Shown here in pieces: positions 1 to 12,000 of a stretch of 64,000 bases of DNA; position 1 is the stretch's first letter; each line of letters opens with the position of its first letter. Below the pieces are notes generated by a model. The model saw only the letters and a program-made list of their open reading frames with translations. It was not told the DNA's origin and made no database searches. Both the position numbers and the translations under genes were made by a program. This DNA comes from Bugula neritina (lineage: Eukaryota > Bryozoa > Gymnolaemata > Cheilostomatida > Bugulidae). The stretch is from the NCBI GenBank assembly GCA_964035545.1, contig OZ037765.1, forward strand, positions 31,695,504 to 31,759,503, in the 5' to 3' direction.

Positions 1-3000
1 ATACGCTGTGTGACAAACGAAATCATTCTTGGTGCACTGAGCTGAAGGAGGCATTTATTAACGTGTATGAAAAGCATATCAACTCCTATCAAAGGCCTAG
101 CATATTCAGCAGCAATGATATTGAGAAAGATGCTTTGGCTGCACTCATTTGGTTGGAACTTTACGTAGATGAGTTGTTGACGGAAAACACAAATGCTCCT
201 CGCGCGAGTCATGCGCAAATTTTCAATGAAGAGTTTGTTTATTGGTCAATGGTTGTGGGTAACAACGGCAAGCTTCCCAATATTTGTGATGAATATAGTA
301 TTCGCTACCATTATATGCTAGCTCAGTATTATAGCGCCACACAGCAGTCGGACATGGCTCTGAAATCTTTGAACTTCCTGTTGGGTTTTATAGGAAAAGA
401 CTCTGGTGTTGGCATCTTTTTGCCGAACTCAAAAGCCAAAACTACAGTTGATTACAAAACAGTAAAGGAAGAGTTGAACTTTCTAGAGAGAGCATTGTCC
501 TTGAAGGATTTGCAGACGGTATTTGACAATAAAGACTATCCACAAATTGTGAAACTTCTGTCGTTGACATTTGACGTGGATTTGAAGAAACGGTTTTTTG
601 ATTCCCGTTACTTCCAACTCGATATTTTAATAAAGACTGTTGCTAACCTAGAAGATAGGGCCGATTGCTTCAAATGGTTAGCTAAGGCTCTGCAGGAAGT
701 GGTGCATTATGTCAATGCAGGTCGTCATGGCAACTGGTCAACACTTGTATGTCATGCAATGAGTTTGTTTGTTGATCGACTAGATACTCAATCTACAACA
801 GATTGCTTGCCTGTAACAAGGGCAGAGATTGTTAGGAGTTGCCTTACCATTATCAAGTTAAACATTGATAGCTTAGAATCCAGCGGCCGGATGTTGATAA
901 ACACAGTATCTGCCTGGATCCTGCTCTCAATACTTACACATGGTGCGAAGGAGGTTAAAACGCCCCCTACACTAACGACTTCAAATGAGTTCCCCCACTA
1001 TATTCAGTATGTATTTTACACTATGATCTTTCCTCCTTCTGCGTGTTGAATATATATAGTGTTTTTTTACTTTTGAGTACACTATTTTGCAAAAAAGATA
1101 AATTTGTACCTTCTTTGTTTTATTATGGATACTATTACAATAGATATTTTACTTGCTACTGTAAATATTTACTCTAACCCCAAAACTGCCCAAATGTTAT
1201 TGCAAGATCACATTCTAATGATTAAATATTACCTTTCTTGGTTAGATTATTTTTCATGCTCATGTTTTGAAGTTGTGCCCACAATATAGAGCTATTTTGA
1301 AAATTGCAAGTTATTTTACAATAGAATTTGTACCACTCATTGTTCAAAATTAGGAGTTATGAGAAGAGAAGTGAAAATTTGAGTGACTAGTATTCGTTTT
1401 GAAGTTGGGTTGCGCAATGAGAAGATTGCATGCGTACATTCGCAATAAGTCTAAAAAAATCTTAAAACACAACAGGGTTTACTAATAACAATGCTGTGCA
1501 GCCACGTCTTTGTGAAGAAGTCGGTTTAAACAAGTATATTCAAGTCACTCCTGTGAAGAGTGTTACCTGGCAGTTAGCTAGACTGCTAAGATATGTTTTC
1601 TCTTGTCTAGGGTGCTTCTGATAGCCCACTCCTTGCTGGCTAAGTATAGCCTTTGTACCAGCTCTGATGGTCAGCTTTTACAGTACACGGTGCAGAAATT
1701 ACAGGAGCACAGGCAAAGCTCGGAGTGTAACAACCCACAGCTGACAGAGCAGCATGTTAATCAGTGTATATACTGCTTGTACGGCCACCCTAACAAGAAG
1801 GTACCGGAATGTTAGAAAGTGATAAAATAGAATATGTTAAATTAATGTCTTCTGCTTTTCATTAGAATGCCTGGGACTCACGGAGTCTATTCACTGTAAA
1901 CGCATTCCATATTTTTATATTCTATTTATTTTATAACATAGGAAAACCAACATTATTTTCAAGATATTGTTTAACTCTATATATTGCTTTTGTAAGACAG
2001 TTTTCTCCCTCACCATGATACATTTCTTCTGATACAAGTATCTGTACTATGGCTAGACTAGAAAGATTTTAAACTTTTTGATGCAACAGTAAGCAGATGA
2101 CCTTTAAAACGGTTTTTTATAGTTTGCAGTTTTTATACACGCTAGTTTTAAATGCAAGGTGAAAGTAGGTTCACATGACTGCGGAAAGATATTCACTGCA
2201 AACGTTTAAAAATAACATTGGTTGTGGTTTCAGTTCGTAAGTTGTGGCTAACTTTTCCCTCAAATTGACTGTGAAAATTGCTGGTGTACCTAAAAATTCA
2301 ATCCATGTAGCTTGCAGCCACCATATTTTATAAAAGTTTGAAATCTTTCTTCTAGTAGAAGCAAGCTTTCTTATCTTCTTGTCGAATTTGACAAATGTTG
2401 TGTTCTCGGTGCTGCACGTCTCTCACAGTAGAACGAGTCTTGCTATATCATAATTCTCTACAGATCAGAGCCAAGAGTCTGACGGATCACAACTCGCCGC
2501 TTGTCCCGATCAGCTGGCCCGTTGCCCAGCAACTGTTCAGCTTATACAAGCCAAAGTCAGTGCCCGAGTACGACAGCTACAAGTCCAGCACTATATCCGC
2601 TGAGCTGGAACATCTGGTGAAGCGTTTAGTGGCTCTGGTACCCGGACACTGCCAGCCTGACTCCCAAGTGGAGAGGGCTATAGACTCTTACCTTACTGAC
2701 TCCGGTACTCTAGAATCTGTAGATCAGCGGGAGAAACAACTACCCAAGTTAGTGCTTAACATTGCTGTTTGTTTGTTTCTTTGTGCGTGTTTGAGTACCT
2801 GAAAAATTATTTTTAGTTGGTGTTTTTATGTTTTTGCAATGCGTTTTGTTATTTTAAAAGTAGGTAAATAAATTATTTGTTTTGCATTTTGAAAATAGCT
2901 CTAGGCTTTGCCAAGGTGTTGGTAGTTAACAAAATATCAACTAAAGTGCTTCCAATACACTTTGTTTTTAAACTACTCGAGTGAGTGTATAAGCATGAAT

Positions 3001-6000
3001 TAATATGAGTTAGCATGTTTTAGCATTTATGCACATATATGCCCTAAACACATATAAGCATATTTTGCAATGCATTCAATGGTGACGTATTAGCACTAAA
3101 CATATCCTGCATGTGTTTGTGTGGCCGATACAGCCGAAAGAAGAGAAAGAGACTTGTTTTAATTTATTACCAAAAATTTGTAGTGACGGCTGCAGATGCT
3201 TTCTAGACAAATCATAACTTAAAATGTTTCATTAGCACCAGAAATGGTATAGCGACAGAACTGTCATATATTGTAATGTGTTGCAGTTTAAACTTTGTAT
3301 CACCAGATCGCCAGGGAAATTTGTCATAATGGATTCAGCTTTATTTTGCAAAATATTTTCAAATTATACATAATTAAACCATGTAGTGTGTTAATCTAAC
3401 ACGTTGTTACTTGTCATTATTCTTTTCACCAGTATTTTTTCTATGATGATTATTTTGTAGTAGTTTGTGTAAGGATGGCTTCTATTTGTTAGCTGATTAC
3501 TACTTCAAAAATAAGGAGCCTCTGTAAGTATAAGCATTCATTTTTAATTATTGTAAACATATATTAATGGCTGTATGTACAAGTGTGTGATAGCAACCAG
3601 TCCCTGTGTAAGAAATTATGTTTTTAAACATTAAATTATAGGTGATTCACTAACACTACTGCAGCAATCAACAATAATAGTTAAGTTTTTAATAACATTA
3701 CTTTTGAAAGGTTTCTAATCTAATTTAAATTTTAATTTTAGACTTTTAGCTAATTTTGCTGAAGAAAAAAGGATAGTGTTTTTTAAGATATTTTATATTA
3801 AAATTTTGCATATCAAAAATTTTTGTGTTGATTTTAAATTTTAGCTGTTGTGGTATTTTGCATGGTTGCAATATTCTATTGGTTGACCCATAAATTTCTA
3901 TTGGCTTGCCTATAGTTTTGTGACATTTTATCAGCCAGCCTGTAGTGATGTGACATTCTATTGGCCAGCCTGTAGTTATGTGACATTCTATTGGCTGTCT
4001 GGTCTGTTGACTGCAGGAAGGCCATAAAGCATTACGTGCAGGACTTGTACTATCAGCCTGACAGGTTTGACTCCTGGGCTGGTATGGCGCTGGCTAAGAG
4101 CAGTAAATTGGAGTCCAGACTCAACTTGGTAGGTTCGGATTCTTCTTGAAAATTCTAGAATGTTCTATGATGCAGTTTGCTTCCTTTCCTGATATTCAAC
4201 ACTGACATTAGATTCGAGTTGCTCTGGGAGAATAGGTTTAAACTTTGTACTTTATTTCCATAATTAAAATAACTAGCAGCAAAGTTAAGTCTCAATAAGA
4301 ACTTAATTGATGTGGTTATACAATGCCGTGTTATCAAATCAACAAATTAAGGAAGTTATAAGTTTGAAAATGGTTGCATGTTTTTCCAACTGCCCTGCTG
4401 CCATTTGAATTGAATTATTTAGAGATTTATAAAATTTTCTTATTCACTGAGAGTGCTATTGGATTTGCAGCAAAACTAAATTCACTCCAAGACTTGATCC
4501 CAAATATTTATCAAAATTAAGAAAAACTTTTGCTGCTATGGAATTTAGTTACCATAAATGTATGACTTATCTACTATATTTTATATTCTACATTCCTCTA
4601 ATAACTTACAAGGAAACAAATAATTTTATTTAACATCTGTTCTAGCAAAAAAGTTTTGTGTAAATATTTATCTTTTTCGTATTGATTTACTTGACGAGTC
4701 AACTCTCCATATTTAAGTAAATAACTTGTATACTGCTTCCAGATGGAGAGACAGAGCTACGACGGAGCATTCCAGAAGCTGGCCGTAAGCACCATGCAGT
4801 CCTTCAAGCGAGCTCTCCATCTGGTCCACGATAACGTTAAACTCTGGATAGAGTACGCGTGTGCCGCTTATCAACTCCACTCTTTTGCTTCAAGAGTCAT
4901 GAAAACGGTAAGTTCTTCAAACACAGTATGATTAAAGTTGTGAATATTTGTTTGGGAGTTGTCTGTTCTATCAGCCCCTCGATATCAACACACTTATAAT
5001 ATTTTTAACAATGTTTATTGTTTTCTCTGTGTGAATAAATGCTGAAATGGCATTACTTGTTAATCTAGTGTAGGTAGGAGCTGTATTCTCTTTAATTAAG
5101 AGGGAAGAAACAAACTTTAAAAAACTGAAGAATTTTTTTAGGCTGACTACTGTTTAGTGATGGAACTATTACTGTATTGCCTGTATCACACAGTTTCAAG
5201 TAGTATATGATATATATGTCACCCTGACCTATATTAACATGCTCTTACACCAGAATCTGTAGGATATAATTTTCACTTTCTTGCTGCCAGCATTTTGAGA
5301 TGCTTTCATTGAGGACAGATAACTGTATTATGTGATGCAGTTTACTATTGCTTGTGTAAATCATACATTTAGCTTCTTACAACACATGATATCTTCTACT
5401 CCATGATATACGTTATATGATGTATCCTTGCTAAGTTCCAAGAAGTTGTTCTGCTCTAAAGACCACTTGCCATGTTTATTGTTTACAGCCCCTTTTCTAT
5501 TTCTTTTAGAGTGTTTGTTTACTTTACCTGATTCCTGTGTGTTTGAGGTAGGTGTAACGCACTACTCATTGAGTACTTGCTAGTAATATTTTCTTTTGAA
5601 CATTATCAACATAAACAAATTGTAGAAGAAACTGGAGTTGTCCTCTACTGAAATGTCCACATTTACGGTGTTGAAAGGCGACATGCTGGAGAGGTCAAGG
5701 CTGTGTTACATAGAGGCGGGCAGATGTAATGATGATGACTTTGAGGAGGAATGGCTGCAGCACTACATGCTAGGCAAGATATGCGAGAAGTCAAAGGGCG
5801 ACCCCGAAGTTTATTTAGACCACTACACTAAGGTACTGAGGCTTGCCTGTGCTGGCAATACTCCCAGCTGATGGCTGTAGGCTGTGTCTTAATTCGTGCT
5901 ATTTGATTGGTTGGTGTTGGATATTTTATCCAATAAGAAACTTGAGATTTTTTGATTTTGAAAAATATTTGCTAAAATGGAATTAAACATTTTTAATGTA

Positions 6001-9000
6001 TAACATTGCTCTAAATGTTTTTCCAGTATAGTAAGAAATAATAATTTATTTCTGTTTACTAATTAATTTAAAAATATTTTCATAATAGAGTATAACAATT
6101 AATAATGTATTAATGATTAATAATTTTTGATTATAATTTATTAATGAGTGAGAATTAACTTGAATAATATCATAGTTTTATTGAGAATTATTTTTCACCA
6201 AGTTAATTCATGCATTTGCTTACAATTATTGCATATTTGACTAAACTGTTGCCTTTCAGGCGGCTAGTTGTCTGCACAAAGAAGGAGCTCAATACCCGAG
6301 TAAGATCAGCTACATGTACAACCCTCCGTATCTGGCTGTGGAGGCTCTGGAAATCTACTACAGGATCCACGCCACCATCCTCAAGTCTCTGCAGAGAAAC
6401 CCACCAACTCAACACTTCCAACTGTATACTAAGGTTTAGTTCAACACTTCCAACTGTATACTAAGGTTTAGTTCAACACTTTCAACTGTATACTAAGGTT
6501 TAGTTCTACACTTCCAACTGTATACTATGGTTTAGTTCAACACTTTCAACTGTATACTATGGTTTATTTCTACACTTCCAACTGTACACTAAGGTTTAAT
6601 TCAACACTTTCAACACTTCCAACTGTATACTAAGGTTTAGTTCAACACTTCCAACTGTATACTAAGGTTTAGTTCAACACTTCCAACTGTATACTAAGGT
6701 TTAGTTCAACACTTTCAACACTTCCAACTGTATACTAAGGTTTAGTTCAACACTTTCAACACTTCCAACTGTATACTAAGGTTTAGTTCAACACTTTCAA
6801 CACTTCCAACTGTATACTAAGGTTTAGTTCAACACTTCCAACTGTATACTATGGTTTAGTTCAACACTTTCAACTGTATACTATGGTTTATTTCTACACT
6901 TCCAACTGTACACTAAGGTTTAATTCAACACTTTCAACACTTCCAACTGTATACTAAGGTTTAGTTCAACACTTCCAACTTTATACTAAGGTTTAGTTCA
7001 ACACTTTCAACACTTCCAACTGTATACTAAGGTTTAGTTCAACACTTTCAACACTTCCAACTGTATACTAAGGTTTAGTTCAACACTTCCAACTGTATAC
7101 TATGGTTTAGTTCAACACTTTCAACTGTATACTATGGTTTATTTCTACACTTCCAACTGTACACTAAGGTTTAATTCAACACTTTCAACACTTCCAACTG
7201 TATACTAAGGTTTAGTTCAACACTTCCAACTGTATACTAAGGTTTAGTTCAACACTTCCAACTGTATACTAAGGTTTAGTTCAACACTTTCAACACTTCC
7301 AACTGTATACTAAGGTTTAGTTCAACACTTTCAACACTTCCAACTGTATACTAAGGTTTAGTTCAACACTTTCAACACTTCCAACTGTATACTAAGATTT
7401 AGTTCAACACTTTCAACTGTATACTATGGTTTATTTCTACACTTCCAACTGTACACTAAGGTTTAATTCAACACTTTCAACACTTCCAACTGTATACTAA
7501 GGTTTAGTTCAACACTTCCAACTTTATACTAAGATTTAATTTGACATTTTCAACACTTCCAACTGTATACTATGGTTTATTTCTACACTTCAAACTGTAT
7601 ACTAAGGTTTAGTTCAACACTTCCAACTGTATACTAAGGTTTAGTTCAACACTTTCAACACTTCCAACTGTATACTAAGGTTTAGTTCAACACTTCCAAC
7701 TGTATACTATGGTTTAGTTCAACACTTTCAACTGTATACTATGGTTTATTTCTACACTTCCAACTGTACACTAAGGTTTAATTCAACACTTTCAACACTT
7801 CCAACTGTATACTAAGGTTTAGTTCAACACTTCCAACTTTATACTAAGGTTTAGTTCAACACTTTCAACACTTCCAACTGTATACTAAGGTTTAGTTCAA
7901 CACTTTCAACACTTCCAACTGTATACTAAGGTTTAGTTCAACACTTCCAACTGTATACTATGGTTTAGTTCAACACTTTCAACTGTATACTATGGTTTAT
8001 TTCTACACTTCCAACTGTACACTAAGGTTTAATTCAACACTTTCAACACTTCCAACTGTATACTAAGGTTTAGTTCAACACTTCCAACTGTATACTAAGG
8101 TTTAGTTCAACACTTCCAACTGTATACTAAGGTTTAGTTCAACACTTTCAACACTTCCAACTGTATACTAAGGTTTAGTTCAACACTTTCAACACTTCCA
8201 ACTGTATACTAAGGTTTAGTTCAACACTTTCAACACTTCCAACTGTATACTAAGGTTTAGTTCAACACTTTCAACTGTATACTATGGTTTATTTCTACAC
8301 TTCCAACTGTACACTAAAGTTTAATTCAACACTTTCAACACTTCCAACTGTATACTAAGGTTTAGTTCAACACTTCCAACTTTATACTAAGATTTAATTT
8401 GACATTTTCAACACTTCCAACTGTATACTGGGGTATAAGTCAACACCTGGAACTGTATACTAAGTTTTTAAGTCAATACTTTCAACTATATACCTGTGTG
8501 CAGTGGTATAATAGCTGATGATAGAAATATTATTCTGTTTACTAATCATGCAGGTTATTCTGGAGATGAAGGAAAGTCCGTTTGCCGCGGCGCAAGTTTC
8601 CACTCAACCGCCTTCGAGTAGGAAGAGAAAGTCTGATGGACAGACACTGAGGAGAAGGAAAAGTGAGATAGACATGTCCTTCTCTGTTGACTCCAGTGCG
8701 TCTATCACCACCAGGAGAAAAGAGAAGCTGAAACTAGATGCCGAGATTGTGTCAGAGGTAGGACCAAGGTCACTTAAAGGTCATAGTTCACTCTGATGTG
8801 GTATTACCTGCTCCTACATGTATGTATGTCCGTAATCATTGTAACTACACATAGTCGTAAGGAACGCACTGTTGTGTGTTTCACTATGTGCTATACTTTA
8901 CCAATGTCACCATCAAAATGTTTAGTGACTGGAAATATTGTGATTATAGAATTTTAAAGTTTGTATTGACTCCTCTTTATATGCCATGACTTGCCTTGAC

Positions 9001-12000
9001 TGACTCTTTGGTTGTTAGCTACTAGTATGCATGTTTAGGTAAACCTTTCTGTTGCATTTATGTGCAGGTGTGTAGTACAAAATATAAACTCACACCAGTT
9101 TATAGAAACCATATCTGGGAGAGCTTCTGATGGTAAAACTTTTAGGGGGCGATATACTTCGTTCCAAACTATGCAGTTATAGCCTGATGGATCTTGCCGG
9201 GATTTGAACTCTTATGTAACACAGCATGCGTCATGCTAGACCAGTGTTGTAACCGCAAGATTATAACTGTAATATTTATTCTGAATTTGAGCATGAGTGA
9301 GGGAGAAATTTTATTTTAACTAAATAGGCAGCTTGTTGAGTGGCGGTTTTGGGAACAAGCTTTTCTTATGCTCTGCTGTAGGTCTTGCAATGCACTTGAT
9401 GAGATTTGACATCTGCCAGTTGGTGGTTGGCAGTGCTTGCCTTCTGACTAGCTAGACTTGCAGACCAGGTAAACTGTTGGATGTATTTTACAGATAATAG
9501 ACAAACTGGTATCAACCGTAGCTCGTCAAAGTTGTGAGGTTGCTGCATCAGCAACTTCCTCTTCAGATGAAAGGCATGGGTTAAATGTTGAGCTAAATAA
9601 CTCGACCGAGAGAGACATAAAAGTTGTTATGGAGGAGATTTTGGAACAGTTAGACAGTAACCGAGTAAAGACGAGTGTTTCTGATGTGAGTCTGTCTGTT
9701 TGTCCAGTCACAGCGTCATCGCCAAAAGAGAAAAGTTTCAGACTATCAGAAATCACAAAGTGCGATAAGAAAGTGCCGTTTCAGAGAGAAGAACTCCCAG
9801 AGTCTGAGAACGACTCTAGTCAAGTCTTTGGCAGAACACCTAGTCCTACTCTTCCATTGCCTGATGATGAAAATGACTTTTCCATTTCTACTCAGCTGAT
9901 GGATTTCTCACAGGAAAGTTTTGCGAAACCAGCAAATTTTGCTGTTGAAGATTTTGAAACACATTCCCTGAGACGAAGTGATGACGTTGAAGCAAAATGT
10001 ATGACTTTAGACAACTCAGCAAAAGTCGTGAAAGAAGATGTTAACCACCAATCGACTGCTAAAGAGTGTGTTGAGGACATGTTAAGTCAATTGGAGACTT
10101 TTGAGAAATCTGGAGTTGTGGTGGAGAGTTTAGCAGGTCAAGGAGGTACATCTAACATTAAAGAGCTTAGTGAACCTACTGAGCATGTGCCCGCAGCCAG
10201 TTCTACCAAATTGGAAGATACGAGCGTCATAAGAACTGAAACTGAAGCTCAAGTTGGTATCATTGAACAAGACTCGGACCCTTTGAATGAAAAAATAAGC
10301 TCAGTTGTTTTGAAGGCTAAACCAATGGAGGAAATGGATTCACAGACATCTGATATTGCAGATGTAATGCAATGTGAGGGAAGGAAACATGACACCTGTC
10401 ACTTGCCTTCTGCAGATGAAAAGAAGAAAAATGACACATGTCACATGGCTTCTGCAGATGAAAAGAAGAAAGATGAGATCTGTCACTTGCCTTCTGCAGA
10501 TGAAAAGAAAGATGACACATGTCACTTGCCTTCTGCAGATGAAAAGAAGAAAGATGACACATGTCACTTGCCTTCTGCAGATGAAAAGAAGAAAAATGAC
10601 CTATGTCACTTGCCTTCTGCAGAAGAAAAGAAAAAAGATGACATATGTCACATGGTTTCTGCAGATGAAAATAAAGATGACACCTGTCACATGCCTTCTG
10701 CAGATGAAAAGAAGAAAGATGACACATGTCACACAGTGTCTACAGGTGAAGAGCGTATTGGCTCTTCCAACAGCTCTACAGAGAGGGAAAACGATTCTAC
10801 AAACAATGCAAAATGCGCTGATCACACAGGCATAGCAACTTCTGACAAAGCAGAATCTGCAGACCAAGAAAGGTCCAGTGGGGTTAGTGTGGTATTAACA
10901 AAGGATGAGCTGATAGAAAGCTGTATACAGGCTCTGAAAGTGTGCATACTACGCTATCCCCTTCACTACAAGAGTTACTTTAGACTCAGTAAAACGTTTC
11001 TACACGACAAACAGAGAAAGGTTAGCAGATATTGAAGCATTTACGACTGCAGTCTGTTATGTTATCGTAGAATTTTAGCAAGCAAATTTTATACATGATC
11101 TTAATTATCATATAATCTAGTTTATTGTACTATCTACTTTATTGTATTGTTTTGTTAGCATGATAGTGTTTTTTCAAAAACCTGTGAATCTGTTTTTTTG
11201 GCACTCATAATTGGCCACTATTTTAGTGACTTAGTTTTGAAAGCCACCATTGTGAACGGAATGTTAGATTTTCTCAACAAAAAGTTAGATTGTATGATGC
11301 CGTGAATAAGATTTAGTTTCATTGTAAATATTTACTCTACATTTCAGGATCTAGATAAAGTACAGGAGTTGCTACTGGGCAATACTTCGAAGAAAAAAGA
11401 AGAAAAATATGTTCCTCAGGGGCTTTTCCAAGATCGGAAACACAACAATTTCTTTAATGTAAGTTTGTAATGTAAATACTACCTATCTCAGCACCAAACT
11501 TTGGTAAGACCGTCCTTTCCACAGCATGAATTAAGAATCTTCTTTGTTGGTATGCCTAATACCCTACAAAACTGTAGGATATTATCATTTTTACATTTTA
11601 GTTTTGGTTATTGCACATTTCTCTGTAAAAGCTAAATTAACTTTCTACGTAAATGTCATTTAAAGTTGGCAATTTGCTTGTCTTGTATGTCTGCACTTCT
11701 TGTCTGCGCTTCTTGTCTGCACTGCTTGTCTGCACTTCTTGTCTGCATTTCTTGTCTGCACTTCTTGTCTGCACTTCTTGTCTGCGCTTCTTGTCTGCAC
11801 TTCTTGTCTGCACTTCATGTCTGCGCTTCTTTTCTGCACTTATTTTCTACACTTGTCATCTGCAGAAGTTGATCATCTGCACTTGTCTTCTACACTTGTT
11901 ATCAGCACTTGTTATCTGCACATGTTTTCTGCACTTATTGTCTGCACAAGTTTGTCATCTGCACAAGATTATCGGCTGCATTTTATATACAGTAATATTG

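Noticed and set aside
1104-1289. Short + strand frame after CABIN1 exon 1
   Set aside because: It lies in intron 1; the exon 1 donor at 1007 joins exon 2 in phase and no coding signal is seen.
10317-10867. Open frames on the - strand and in the +3 frame over the exon 10 repeat
   Set aside because: They arise from repeat periodicity; the sense frame joins to both neighbouring CABIN1 exons.
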